A DNA stretch of 64,000 nt from Jannaschia seohaensis (GCF_900116765.1 NZ_UETC01000005.1:124001-188000); one strand, 5' to 3'; numbered from the stretch's first letter, positions 41,566 to 50,396 are shown. Numbers and translations are program-made. The notes: generated from the letters alone by a model not told the origin.

Positions 41566-41584
41566 GGCGGGACTCCGTCCCGCC
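41566..41584. repeat. GTAGGGCGGGACTCCGTCCCGCC hairpin, related to the 40749 repeat
   Basis: GGCGGGAC (41566-41573) pairs with GTCCCGCC (41577-41584) around a TCC loop, and is preceded by GCGTAG as in the larger repeat 800 bp to the left. Two GCGTAGGG elements therefore flank the cytochrome pseudogene and the puuB relic. Confidence 0.6.
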
Positions 41585-41656
41585 GCCTGCGGCGTCGGCC
41601 CGGCGCGCCCGGTCGCACTGGCTGGAATTACGTCATGACCGTCGTCACGACCGAAA

Positions 41657-42949
41657 TCATGACGTCGATCTGGAGGCCAACCGGTCCCGCACCGCCCCCC
41701 ACATCATCCCCGCCTGCGCCGCCCAGGGGCCGAGGACGCGGCCTCCGGGCAGGGCAGGGGTCGGCAACCGGCGGAGGTGGTCGAAGCGGGTGCGGTCGCC
41801 GCGCATGGCCTCGACGCAGACGCGCCCGAACAGCGCCGAGAGCGCCAGCCCGTGGCCGGAATACCCCCCGGCCGAGAACACGCCCGGCGCGACCTCGTCC
41901 AGATAGGGCAGCCGCGTCGCCGTCACCGCCAGCGTCCCGCCCCAGGCATGGGTCAGATGCGCCTCCGCCAGATCGGGATAGACCCGCGCCATGTTCGCCC
42001 GGACCCGCCGCGCGATGTCGCCCGGAAACCGCTTGCCATAGCTCTCGCCGCCCCCGTAGACGAGCCGCCCGTCCCGCGTCTGCCAGAAGTAGTTCACCAC
42101 CACCCGGCTGTCCGCCACCGCCACCGGGTCGGCCATGGGCGGCGTCGCCAGCGGTTCCGTCACCGCGATGTAGTTGTTGATCGGCAGCACCCGTCGCGCC
42201 GTCCGCTTCGTCAGCCCCGGCGCGTAGCCGTTCGTCGCCTGCAGCACGAAGCGCGCCTTGACCGAGCCGGCCCCGGTCTCCACCCGCTCGCCGATCCGCG
42301 TGACCTCGGAGCGCTCGAAGATCACCGCCCCCGCCGCCTCCGCCGCCCTTGCCAGGCCCAGCACATAGGCCAGCGGGTTGCAGTAGCCCGCCGAGCGGTC
42401 CAGCACGCCGCCCGCATAGGCCCCGGTCCCGATCCGCGCGCGCAGGGCGTCCCGGTCGAGCACCTCATAGGTGGTCCCGTATTCGCGCCCCATCTGTTCG
42501 GCCCAGTCGGCAGAGCCCGCCAGCGCCCGCTCCGTCAGGCAGGCCGAGAGGACGCCCGGCCTGAGATCCGCCTCGGGCGCATGCTCCGCGATGAGGGCGA
42601 AGGTGAGCGCCTTCGCCTCCTCCGCCAGATCCCAGAGCGCCCGCGCGTCCGGTCCGGAACTGGCCTCAAGCCGCGACTGATCCCAGTTGAAGCCCGACCC
42701 GATCTGTCCGCCATTGCGCCCCGACGCGCCCCAGCCCACGCGCTGCGCCTCCAGCACGATGACCGACAGCCCCGCCCGCGCGGCGTGCAGCGCCGCCGAC
42801 AGCCCCGTGATCCCCGCGCCAATGACGCAGAGATCCGCCTCCCGCGCGCCGTCGAGGGCCGGATGCGGGTCGGGTAGGGCGACATTCTCGGCATACCAGG
42901 TCTTGGGCCAGACCCCGGCATCGCCATTGGCGTGGAGCCAGTCAGACAT
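41657..42949 (-). CDS. puuB: FAD-dependent oxidoreductase, gamma-glutamylputrescine oxidase-like
   Basis: This 430-residue DAO-family flavoenzyme has the N-terminal FAD motif DLCVIGAGITGLSAALHAAR (about residues 35-54) and a conserved GRNGGQIGSGFNWDQSR that includes the flavin-contacting Gly-rich loop. The C-terminal part is GVFSAGGYSGHGLALSALFG. This is the PuuB-like group, which oxidises gamma-glutamylated amines such as gamma-glutamylputrescine. It is last in the operon amidotransferase-ligase-oxidase, sharing 8 bases with the ligase gene. Specific substrate inferred from context. A diverged relic of its C-terminus lies at 40.8 kb. Confidence 0.85.
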   Translation of the reverse strand: MSDWLHANGDAGVWPKTWYAENVALPDPHPALDGAREADLCVIGAGITGLSAALHAARAGLSVIVLEAQRVGWGASGRNGGQIGSGFNWDQSRLEASSGPDARALWDLAEEAKALTFALIAEHAPEADLRPGVLSACLTERALAGSADWAEQMGREYGTTYEVLDRDALRARIGTGAYAGGVLDRSAGYCNPLAYVLGLARAAEAAGAVIFERSEVTRIGERVETGAGSVKARFVLQATNGYAPGLTKRTARRVLPINNYIAVTEPLATPPMADPVAVADSRVVVNYFWQTRDGRLVYGGGESYGKRFPGDIARRVRANMARVYPDLAEAHLTHAWGGTLAVTATRLPYLDEVAPGVFSAGGYSGHGLALSALFGRVCVEAMRGDRTRFDHLRRLPTPALPGGRVLGPWAAQAGMMWGAVRDRLASRSTS

Positions 42950-44297
42950 TCAGCAGCAGATGCTCCCGCTCCCAGGGCGAGATGACCTGGAGGAAGGCGT
43001 TATATTCCAGGCGTTTGACCGCGGTGTAGATGCGGACGAAGTCGGGGTGCAGCACCTCGTGGATCGCCGTCGCCTCCTCGAACAGATCCAGCGCCTCGGA
43101 GAGATGCGTGGGGATGCCCTCGGCCGAGTCGTAGGCGTCGCCGGTGAATTGCGGCGCCGGCTCGATCTTGTTGACGAGCCCCAGATAGCCGCAGGCCAGC
43201 GACGCGGCGATGCCGAGATAGGGGTTGCAGTCCATCCCCGCGATCCGGTTCTCGACGCGCTTGGCCTCGGGCTCCGAGACGGGGACGCGCAGGCCTGTGG
43301 TGCGGTTGTCGCGGCCCCATTCCAGGTTGATGGGTGCCGCGAAGTCGCGGACGTAGCGCCGGTAGGAGTTCACATAGGGCGCGAGCAGGGCGATCACCTC
43401 GGGCAGATGCGTCTGCATGCCGCCGATGAAGTGGAGGAAGGCGGGCGTCTCCATCCCCTTGTCATCGACGAAGATGTTGCGGCCCGTGGCGGTGTCCACC
43501 ACCGAGTGGTGGATATGCATCGCGCTGCCCGGCTCGTCCTGGATCGGCTTCGCCATGAAGGTCGCGTAGCAGTCCGAGCGCAGCGCGGCCTCGCGGATCA
43601 TCCGCTTGAAGTAGAAGATCTCGTCGGCCAGCTTCACCGGGTCGCCATGGCGCAGGTTCAGCTCCACCTGGCCCGAGCCGCCCTCTTGCAGGATGCCGTC
43701 GATCTCCAGGCCCATGGCCTCGGCATAGTCGTAGATGTCGTCGATGACGGGGCCATATTCGTCCACGGCGGACATGGAATAGGCCTGCCGCCCGGCGGCG
43801 CGGCGGCCCGAGCGGCCCATCGGCGGCTCGACGGGCTTTGACGGGTCGGTGTTGCGGGCGACGAGATAGAACTCCATCTCGGGCGCGACCACGGGCTTCC
43901 AGCCCCTTGCGTGGTAGAGATCCACCACCCGTTTCAGGACGTTGCGCGGCGCGGTGGTGACCGGGGCGCCGGTCTGGTCGGCCATGTCGTGGATGATCTG
44001 TAGCGTCCAGTCGGCGGTCCAGGGCGCGGCGCAGGCGGTCTCGAAGGCCGGGGTCAGGATCATGTCCGGCTCCAGGAAGGCGGCGTCGCCATTCTCGGCC
44101 CAGTCGCCGGTGATCGTCTGCTGGAAGATCGAGTTGGGCAGGTAAAAGCGCGGCTGCTTGGCGAATTTGGCGGCCGGCATGGCCTTGCCGCGGGCGATGC
44201 CCGACAGGTCGGCGACGATGCATTCCACCTCGTCCAGGCGGCGACCGTCCAGCCAGGCGCGGGCATGGTCCGGGATACGATCCATCCAGTCAGACAT
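42942..44297 (-). CDS. puuA: Glutamine-synthetase-family ligase, gamma-glutamylputrescine synthetase-like
   Basis: This 451-residue protein begins MSDWMDRIPDHARAWLDGRR. GS-fold blocks include APEMEFYLVARN (Glu of the metal site), the GSGQVELNLRHGDPVKLADE stretch, MAKPIQDEPGSAMHIHHSV, and the ATP-side WGRDNRTTGLRVPV and NRIAGMDCNPYLGIAASLA. This shape matches GlnT/PuuA-type ligases that attach glutamate to amines, rather than assimilatory GlnA. It shares 8 bases with both neighbours in the operon (amidotransferase upstream, oxidase downstream), so the three are made together. Confidence 0.85.
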   Translation of the reverse strand: MSDWMDRIPDHARAWLDGRRLDEVECIVADLSGIARGKAMPAAKFAKQPRFYLPNSIFQQTITGDWAENGDAAFLEPDMILTPAFETACAAPWTADWTLQIIHDMADQTGAPVTTAPRNVLKRVVDLYHARGWKPVVAPEMEFYLVARNTDPSKPVEPPMGRSGRRAAGRQAYSMSAVDEYGPVIDDIYDYAEAMGLEIDGILQEGGSGQVELNLRHGDPVKLADEIFYFKRMIREAALRSDCYATFMAKPIQDEPGSAMHIHHSVVDTATGRNIFVDDKGMETPAFLHFIGGMQTHLPEVIALLAPYVNSYRRYVRDFAAPINLEWGRDNRTTGLRVPVSEPEAKRVENRIAGMDCNPYLGIAASLACGYLGLVNKIEPAPQFTGDAYDSAEGIPTHLSEALDLFEEATAIHEVLHPDFVRIYTAVKRLEYNAFLQVISPWEREHLLLNV

Positions 44298-44982
44298 AAG
44301 CCACCCGTGTCTTGAAGAAGCGTGCGATCGCGTCGCCGAGCCGCCCGGTATCGAGCGGCAGGGGCGCGTCGCGCGCGGCCTGATCCATCATGTCGTTCGA
44401 ATAGGTGCCGGTGCCGCGCCGCGCCTCGACATAGGCGGAGATGATCTCACCGGAAAACTCCGGATGGGCCTGAACGGTGAAGGCCCGGTCGCCATAGGCG
44501 AGGATGGCGTTCTCGCAGAAGCCGTTGGAGGCGAGCCGCGTCGCCCCTTCGGGGAGCGCGACAACCTGGTCCTGATGCCAGGCGCTGAGCGCGATCTCTC
44601 CGCCATCCTCAAGCCGGTAGGTCCGGCGTCCCAAGGCCCAACCGCCCCCGAACTTCTCCACCCGGCCGCCTAGGGCCTGCGCGATGATCTGATGGCCGAA
44701 GCAGATGCCGACTAGGGGCACGCCCGCCGCGATCACGTCACGGATGAACTGCTCCAGCGGCGGGATGAAGGCGTGATCCTCATAGGCTGCGTGGCGTGAG
44801 CCGGAGACGAGCCAGCCATCGGCGGCGTCCGGGCCGCTGGGAAACTGCATGTTCTCGACATCGTAGACGTCGAAATCGAACCCGCGCCCGCCGAGCAGGC
44901 GCGTGAACATGGCGTCGAAATCGCCCTTGTCCCGGCGCACGGGATCGGGCGCATGGCCGGCCATCAGAATACCGATCTTCAT
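44290..44982 (-). CDS. Class I glutamine amidotransferase (PuuD/GMP-synthase-type)
   Basis: The 230-residue protein has the triad: nucleophile Cys in LVGICFGHQIIAQALGG (about residue 95), His and Glu in FTVQAHPEFSGE (about residue 168). The N-terminus is MKIGILMAGHAPDPVRRDKG. It belongs to the GMP-synthase-like GATase1 group often found beside puu-type ligases. It would remove glutamine-derived or gamma-glutamyl groups, such as from gamma-glutamyl-GABA, but the usual PuuD is of a different (peptidase C26) type, so the role is inferred. It is the first gene of the operon. Confidence 0.82.
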   Translation of the reverse strand: MKIGILMAGHAPDPVRRDKGDFDAMFTRLLGGRGFDFDVYDVENMQFPSGPDAADGWLVSGSRHAAYEDHAFIPPLEQFIRDVIAAGVPLVGICFGHQIIAQALGGRVEKFGGGWALGRRTYRLEDGGEIALSAWHQDQVVALPEGATRLASNGFCENAILAYGDRAFTVQAHPEFSGEIISAYVEARRGTGTYSNDMMDQAARDAPLPLDTGRLGDAIARFFKTRVAYV

Positions 44983-45155
44983 TGCTGTCCTCGGGGATTA
45001 GCGCGCGCGACCCTATTGCGGCGATCCGCCGAGGTCCAGCGGCAAGCTCGTCATGCGCGTGTGTCGCCGGTAAGGTCCCGTGAAGCATTGGACGATATCA
45101 TCGGATTCGCGTCATCGTCCGGCGCTTGCGACCGACAGTTGAGGGATATTCGATC

Positions 45156-45605
45156 ATGCGCCTGCTCCTTGCCGTCTGTCTGCTGACGATCCTGCCCGCG
45201 CTGGCCATGGCGCAATCCGCCGGGCTGTCTGGCTCGGCCCTGGAACGCGCCAATGCCGAACGGCAGGAACGAGGCCTGCCACCCCTGGGCACCGATCCGA
45301 GGCTCGCGCGCGCGGCCGAGGAACAGGCCGCCCACATGGCGCGGGTCGGGCGGATGACCCATCGCGGACCCCGAGGCGAAGACATCATGCGGCGCGTGCG
45401 CGGCGCCGGATTCCGCTCCTGCTTCGCCGCCGAGAATGTCGCCTTCGGTCAGCCGGACGGCAACGCGGTGACGACGGCCTGGATGGGGTCCGCCTCGCAT
45501 CGCCGCAATATCCTGGACAAGCGGGCCTCGGTCGCGGCCGTGGCCGGGGCGCGGCGCGCCGATGGGGTCATCTATTGGGCGATGATCCTGGCCGCTCCCT
45601 GCTGA
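45156..45605 (+). CDS. CAP/SCP-domain secreted protein
   Basis: The 149-residue protein carries a signal peptide (about residues 1-19, MRLLLAVCLLTILPALAMA). A compact CAP domain follows, with the LERANAERQERGLPPL opening helix, EEQAAHMARVGRMTHRGP (the CAP His), and AENVAFGQPDGNAVTTAWMGSASHRRNILDK (Glu and second His). Two Cys late in the sequence may form a disulfide. CAP proteins are secreted, of unclear biochemical function in bacteria. It is divergent from the amidotransferase operon and convergent with the second glutamine-synthetase-type gene (4 bp). Confidence 0.9.
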   Translation: MRLLLAVCLLTILPALAMAQSAGLSGSALERANAERQERGLPPLGTDPRLARAAEEQAAHMARVGRMTHRGPRGEDIMRRVRGAGFRSCFAAENVAFGQPDGNAVTTAWMGSASHRRNILDKRASVAAVAGARRADGVIYWAMILAAPC

Positions 45606-45609
45606 TCCG

Positions 45610-46959
45610 TCAGACCGTGTCGAGATAGAGGTCCATCCGCTCCGCCTCGCTGAGTTCCTCGATGTCGCGCATCTCCTGGCGTTTGGTGCGGATCATGTTT
45701 TCGATGAGGACCTGCGGAAACAGGCGGGCGGTCCAGGGGTCGGTCTCGAACCGGTTGATGGCGCCCCCCCAGGTGCCCGGGATGCGGGGCAGCTTCAGGG
45801 CATAGGCATTGCCGGTGATCGGATCGGGCGGCGCGGCGCCGTCCTCGATCCCGGCCAAGGCTGCACCGAGAATGGCAGCCAAGAGCAGATAGGGGTTCAC
45901 GTCGCCGCCCGAGATGCGGTGCTCGATCCGGCGCGCCGGCCCGGGCGAGGCCGGGATGCGCAGGGCCGAGGTGCGGTTCTCATAGGCCCAGGCCAGCCCG
46001 GTGGGCGCGTGCGCCCCGGGCACCAGCCGATCGTAGCTGTTGAGATGGGGCGCGAAGATCAGCGTCGAGGCAGGCGCGGCCGCGAGCAGCCCCGCCACGG
46101 CATGGCGCAAGGTGTCGGAGCCCGCCTCGGTGCCGTCGTCGAATACATTGCGCCCGTCCTTGTCCAGCACCGAGAAATGCACATGCATCCCGTTGCCCGC
46201 ATAGTCGGGATAGGGCTTGGCCATGAAACTGGCCGCGAAGCCGTGCCGCCGGGCCAGCCCGCGCAGCGCCAGCTTGAACAGCCAGGCATCATCCGCGGCC
46301 TTGAGCGCGTCGGTCTGGTGGGCCAGATCGATCTCGAACTGGCCGATCCCCGCCTCGGAGATGGCGGTATTGGCCGGAATGTCCATCGCCTCGCAGGCGT
46401 CGTAGAGCTGAGTGAAGAACACGTCGAACGCGTCGAGCGCCCGCATCGACAGCGTCTCGGCCCCTGGCCTGCGCTTGCCCGACCGCGGCGAGGCGGGGAC
46501 GCGCAGCTGCCGGGTCGAGTCGTCGACCAGATAGAACTCCATCTCGGTCGCCACGACCGGGGTCAGGCCCCGGGCGGCATAGCCGTCGAGCACGCGGGCC
46601 AGAGCGTGGCGGGGGTCGCCGTCGAAGGGCCGCCCGTCCGGGTGAAACATCCACAGCGGCAAGAGCGCCGTGGGCGTGTCGAGCCAGGGCATCGGCAGAA
46701 AGCTCCGGCCCGTCGGCTTGAGGATCCCGTCGGCATCGCCGGTATCGAATAGCAGCGGGCTGTCCTCGATATCCTCGCCCCAGATGTCGAGATTCATCAC
46801 CGAATAGGGAAAGCGCGTGCCCTCGGTTTCCAGCTTATGGGCGAAGCGGCGCGGAAATCGTTTGCCCCGGGCCTGGCCGTTCAGGTCGCAGGCCGCGGCG
46901 CGGACCGAATGGATATGGGGATTGTCGTAAAGCCAGCCGGTCGGACCGTCGTCACTCAT
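45610..46959 (-). CDS. Second glutamine-synthetase-family protein, in the ABC transporter operon
   Basis: The 449-residue protein starts MSDDGPTGWLYDNPHIHSVR. GS signatures are VVATEMEFYLVDD, EAGIGQFEIDLAHQTD, ASFMAKPYPDYAGNGMHVHFSV, and the ATP-side YENRTSALRIPASPG and GGDVNPYLLLAAILG. It is a GlnA-like ligase, distinct from the first copy (only moderate similarity by eye). It is the last gene of the transporter operon, overlapping the permease by 4 nt (ATGA), so it acts on what the transporter brings in, probably glutamylating an imported amine or amino acid. The substrate is unknown. Confidence 0.85.
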   Translation of the reverse strand: MSDDGPTGWLYDNPHIHSVRAAACDLNGQARGKRFPRRFAHKLETEGTRFPYSVMNLDIWGEDIEDSPLLFDTGDADGILKPTGRSFLPMPWLDTPTALLPLWMFHPDGRPFDGDPRHALARVLDGYAARGLTPVVATEMEFYLVDDSTRQLRVPASPRSGKRRPGAETLSMRALDAFDVFFTQLYDACEAMDIPANTAISEAGIGQFEIDLAHQTDALKAADDAWLFKLALRGLARRHGFAASFMAKPYPDYAGNGMHVHFSVLDKDGRNVFDDGTEAGSDTLRHAVAGLLAAAPASTLIFAPHLNSYDRLVPGAHAPTGLAWAYENRTSALRIPASPGPARRIEHRISGGDVNPYLLLAAILGAALAGIEDGAAPPDPITGNAYALKLPRIPGTWGGAINRFETDPWTARLFPQVLIENMIRTKRQEMRDIEELSEAERMDLYLDTV

Positions 46960-47765
46960 CTCATGATCTGGGGCAGCAGCCGGGGGCGTTTTCCCGCGGC
47001 TTGGGGCAGGTGCCGGTTCAAATGGCGGTTCACCGCTCCCATGATCCCGATGATGACCAGGGTCAAGAGAATGAAATAGCCCGCCAGGATCGGGTAGGGG
47101 ACGAAGGGGTTGAAGGTCTTGTCCGCGAAATACTGCGCATAATAGAGCGCATCGCCCTGCTGCTGCCGCGCCGGGAAGCCTGTGAAAAAGACCAGCGTCG
47201 TGGCGTGGAAGAGAAAGATCGCTTCGTTGGTATAGGCAGGCCAGGCGAGCCGCAGCATCGTGGGCCAGGTAATCCGGCGGAACCGTGTCCAGCCCTCGAT
47301 TCCATAGGCCGCTGCGGCCTCCGTGTCGCCCTTGGGGACGGAGCGGAGCGCGCCGTAGAAGATCTCGCCCGAATAGGCCGCGGTGTTGAGAAACAGCACC
47401 ACCAGCGCACCCAGCGCGGCGGTCGATAGCGGCTCGGTCCAGGGCACGACCTGTTTAAGGGAGAGGAACAGGAAATAGGCGAAGAAGAACTGGATGAAGA
47501 GCGGCGAGCCACGGAAGACGAAGATGAACCACTCCGCCGGCTTGCGCAGAAGCGGGTTCGTCGCGGCCTTGCCCAGCGCCACAACCGTGGCCAGCACGAA
47601 GCCCGACAGCAGGGCCAGCACCCCGAAATAGACGTTCCAGATCAGGCCCGACCCGATCAGCGTGAATTGCTGGCAGAGCGTGAAATCCGTGCGCGGCAAG
47701 AGCCGCTCACCGATGCCGACCGAACGGAGCGCGTAATCGGCGATGGTTTGCAGACAGCCCTCCAT
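46956..47765 (-). CDS. Polar amino-acid ABC transporter permease 2
   Basis: The 269-residue permease has five to six membrane helices and the EAA loop EAAAAYGIEGWTRFRRITWPTMLRLAWP, typical of HisM/HisQ-type polar amino-acid permeases. The N-terminus MEGCLQTIADYALRSVGIGER fits the family. The ATG at 47765 shares one base with the stop of the first permease (TGATG). It is followed by the glutamine-synthetase-like gene with an ATGA overlap. Confidence 0.9.
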   Translation of the reverse strand: MEGCLQTIADYALRSVGIGERLLPRTDFTLCQQFTLIGSGLIWNVYFGVLALLSGFVLATVVALGKAATNPLLRKPAEWFIFVFRGSPLFIQFFFAYFLFLSLKQVVPWTEPLSTAALGALVVLFLNTAAYSGEIFYGALRSVPKGDTEAAAAYGIEGWTRFRRITWPTMLRLAWPAYTNEAIFLFHATTLVFFTGFPARQQQGDALYYAQYFADKTFNPFVPYPILAGYFILLTLVIIGIMGAVNRHLNRHLPQAAGKRPRLLPQIMR

Positions 47766-48649
47766 CACGCGCGCGCCTTCCGCAACGCTTCGCCCGCCGC
47801 CGTCGCCTGGCCATGGCTCAGCCTGTCCGAGAGCCGCGCGATCACCACTTCTGAGACGCGGGTGAAGGCGAGGTAGAAGATCAGAAGGGCCAGGAAGTAC
47901 CACATCCGCCAGTCGGGATGGGGATAGTCCGAAAAGCGCGGCGTCTTCGCCGCGCCGAGCTCCCGCGCCCAATAGACGATGTCCTCCACGCCCAAGAGGA
48001 ACAGCAGCGGCGTCGCCTTGATCAGCACCATCCAGAGATTGCCGAGGCCGGGCAGGGCATAGACCCACATCTGCGGCACGACGATCCGGCGGAAGGTCTG
48101 ACGACGGGTCATACCATAGGCCTCCGCTGTCTCGATCTGCGCGCGGGGCACCGCCTGCATCGCACCGAACAGCACGTTGGCCGCGAAGGCGCCGAACACG
48201 ATCGCGAAGGTCAGCACGGCCAGCGCGAAGCCGTAGCCCTCATGCACCCATTGCGGCGCGCTGCTCAGCGGCAGCTTGGCCTCGGGACAGACGAGGAAAT
48301 TCGCGCCCTGGCGGATCGGCTCCTCCCAGTTGGGGCAGAGCGTGACATGGCGCAGATATTCGAGCCCCTGGTCCAGCGCGATGACGAAGAACAGGAAGAA
48401 GGCGATGTCCGGCACGCCCCGCACGATGGCGATATAGCCCTTGCCCAGCCACCGGAGCGGCGCGAAGCCCGAGCGTGCCGCGCTGGCCCCGGCAAAGCCG
48501 AAAGCAAGCGCGCTGGGCGCGGTGATTGCCAGCAGGATCAGCACAGTCCCGAAGGCCGCATAGAAATTCAGATGCCGCCCGGTCGTCAGGTAGCAGGCCA
48601 GCCAGCGGCCGGTATCCAGCGTGTCGGGATCGGTGCAGAAAGAGAACAT
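47765..48649 (-). CDS. Polar amino-acid ABC transporter permease 1
   Basis: The 294-residue permease starts MFSFCTDPDTLDTGRWLACY. It shows an EAA loop (ETAEAYGMTRRQTFRRIVVPQMWVYALPGLGNLW) and the HisMQ-type helices. An insertion of about 50 residues in the middle (WEEPIRQGANFLVCPEAKLPLSS) includes two Cys and is longer than in basic HisQ. It partners with permease 2. The start lies 95 bp after the binding-protein stop, separated by a strong hairpin. Confidence 0.9.
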   Translation of the reverse strand: MFSFCTDPDTLDTGRWLACYLTTGRHLNFYAAFGTVLILLAITAPSALAFGFAGASAARSGFAPLRWLGKGYIAIVRGVPDIAFFLFFVIALDQGLEYLRHVTLCPNWEEPIRQGANFLVCPEAKLPLSSAPQWVHEGYGFALAVLTFAIVFGAFAANVLFGAMQAVPRAQIETAEAYGMTRRQTFRRIVVPQMWVYALPGLGNLWMVLIKATPLLFLLGVEDIVYWARELGAAKTPRFSDYPHPDWRMWYFLALLIFYLAFTRVSEVVIARLSDRLSHGQATAAGEALRKARA

Positions 48650-48706
48650 CGGGCGTGGTGAGCTCTGGCTCGAAGGGCGTCACCCCGGGGCGTTCCCGAG
48701 GGTCGA

Positions 48707-48738
48707 GCCGGGCGGCGGCGGGACTGCCGCCGCCCGGC
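48707..48738 (-). terminator. Perfect 13-bp hairpin between binding protein and permease genes
   Basis: GCCGGGCGGCGGC (48707-48719) pairs exactly with GCCGCCGCCCGGC (48726-48738) around a GGGACT loop, without a T run. Inside ABC operons such structures usually hold back downstream transcription or protect the upstream mRNA, so that the binding protein is made in excess of the permeases. Confidence 0.75.
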
Positions 48739-48744
48739 GGCATG

Positions 48745-49476
48745 TCACTCGTAGGTCGCGGCGCCTTCGCCGAACCACTTCACGATCAGGGCGTTGAGCG
48801 TGCCGTCTTCCTTCATCTCGGAGATGATGGCGTCGAAGGTCTCTTTCAGCTCGGTGTCGGACTCGCGCAGGCCCATGCCGACGCCGCCGCCCAGCGGTAC
48901 GCCCTCGCCGACGAAGACCAGCTCGCCCGCCGATTCCTCGACCGTCGGCACCAGCGCGTCGCGGTCCGCGAAGACGGCGTCGGCCTCGCCATTGCGCACG
49001 GCGGCGATGGTCTCGTCATAGGTCGCGTATTCCAGCAGCGTCGCGCCCTGCTCGGCGACATAGCCAGCCTGGATCGTGTTGGTCTGCGCCGCGATCACGC
49101 CCATGATGTCGGCGTCCTCCGACAGCCCGACATAGGCGCTGTCGGCGGGCGGGAAGTAGTTCTGGGTGAAGTCGATCACCTCGTCCCGCTCGTCGGTGAT
49201 GCTCATCCCGGCCATGATGGTGTCGTAGTTGCCGGAGGTGAGGTTCGGGATGATCGAGTCCCACTCGTTCGTCACCCACTCGCAGGTCAGCTCGGCCCGG
49301 GCGCAAAGCTCGTTGCCCAGCTCGATCTCGAAGCCGTCCACGTTGCCCGCGTCGTTGATGAAGTTGTAGGGAGGATAGGCGCCCTCGGTCCCCATGCGGA
49401 TCGTGGTGGCATGGCCGTCCGCCAGGGCGGCGGTGGCGGTCATCGCCAGAATGGTGCTCGCGAGGATCAGTTTCAT
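48745..49476 (-). CDS. Periplasmic polar amino-acid binding protein
   Basis: The 243-residue protein begins with a signal peptide (MKLILASTILAMTATAALADG, cleaved near residue 19-20). The mature part is a SBP family 3 fold: IRMGTEGAYPPYNFIND, VDGFEIELGNELCARAE, WDSIIPNLTSGNYDTIMAGMSITDERDEVIDFTQNY, and DAVFADRDALVPTV. This is the lysine/arginine/ornithine and histidine binding-protein group, but ligand identity is not decided. One disulfide-type Cys pair is visible (LCARAELTCEW). It is followed by the hairpin and permeases. Confidence 0.92.
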   Translation of the reverse strand: MKLILASTILAMTATAALADGHATTIRMGTEGAYPPYNFINDAGNVDGFEIELGNELCARAELTCEWVTNEWDSIIPNLTSGNYDTIMAGMSITDERDEVIDFTQNYFPPADSAYVGLSEDADIMGVIAAQTNTIQAGYVAEQGATLLEYATYDETIAAVRNGEADAVFADRDALVPTVEESAGELVFVGEGVPLGGGVGMGLRESDTELKETFDAIISEMKEDGTLNALIVKWFGEGAATYE

Positions 49477-49622
49477 CGTGGTCTCTCTGTTGTGGTGGCC
49501 GCGCTTTCCTGCGCGATCCGGTTGGCGCGTCGGACGAGGGACGGCATCGCAGCGGCCCTGACGGGCGTCGCCCGCGCGGGCCCCTTGCGATCGGTCCGTG
49601 ATCTCATCTTCGTCAGACGCAG

Positions 49623-50396
49623 TCAGTGAGCGGTCGCGGAGAGGAACCCCCGGAGCCGCTCGGATTTCGGTTGACCGAAGAGGACGGCGGGCGGACCCTC
49701 CTCCTCGATCCGGCCTTGGTGGAGGAAGATGACGTGGTCGCTGACGTCATGGGCCAGCTTCATGTCATGGGTGACGATCACCATGGTCCGCCCCTCGCGC
49801 GCCAAGTCTTTGATGACCTTTACGACTTCCTGTTCGAGTTCGGGGTCGAGCGCAGAGGTCGGCTCGTCGAAGAGCAGCGCCTTCGGCTCCATGCAGAGCG
49901 CGCGGGCGATGGCGGCGCGCTGCTGCTGGCCACCCGAGAGCTGCGCGGGCCAGGCGTCGCACTTGTCGCCGATCCCGACCTTGTCGAGATAGCCGCGCGC
50001 CTTCTCCTCGACCTCGGCTGGGTCGCGCCGCAGTACCTGCACCGGCGCTTCCATGACGTTCTGGAGGATCGTCAGGTGGGACCAGAGATTGAAGCTCTGG
50101 AACACCATCGACAGGTTCGTGCGAATCCGCGTGATCTGCTTGTGGTCGGCGGGACGACGATTGTGGCCCGAGCCCTTCCAGATGACCGGTTCCTCGCAGA
50201 ACAGAATCTCGCCTTCCTGGCTGTCTTCCAGAAGGTTGGCACAGCGGAGCAGGGTCGACTTCCCCGACCCGGACGAGCCGATCAGCGATACGACTTCGCC
50301 CTGGCAGGCACGCAGGTCCACGCCTTTCAGAACCTCCAATTCGCCATAGGCCTTATGGAGCGCGCGGATCTCGATGACGGGCGGGGCGTCGGCCAC
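49623..50396 (-). CDS. Polar amino-acid ABC transporter ATPase (HisP/GlnQ type)
   Basis: The 257-residue ATPase has Walker A GSSGSGKSTLLR (about 38-49), Q-loop VFQSFNLWSHLT, signature LSGGQQQRAAIARAL, Walker B KALLFDEPTSALDPEL and a switch His in VTHDMKLAHDV. It is a PAAT-family ATPase. The ATG at 50396 heads the operon: ATPase, binding protein, two permeases and a glutamine-synthetase-like enzyme. The 146-bp gap to the binding protein gene holds no ORF, so the ATPase may share the same promoter or have its own. Confidence 0.93.
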   Translation of the reverse strand: MADAPPVIEIRALHKAYGELEVLKGVDLRACQGEVVSLIGSSGSGKSTLLRCANLLEDSQEGEILFCEEPVIWKGSGHNRRPADHKQITRIRTNLSMVFQSFNLWSHLTILQNVMEAPVQVLRRDPAEVEEKARGYLDKVGIGDKCDAWPAQLSGGQQQRAAIARALCMEPKALLFDEPTSALDPELEQEVVKVIKDLAREGRTMVIVTHDMKLAHDVSDHVIFLHQGRIEEEGPPAVLFGQPKSERLRGFLSATAH

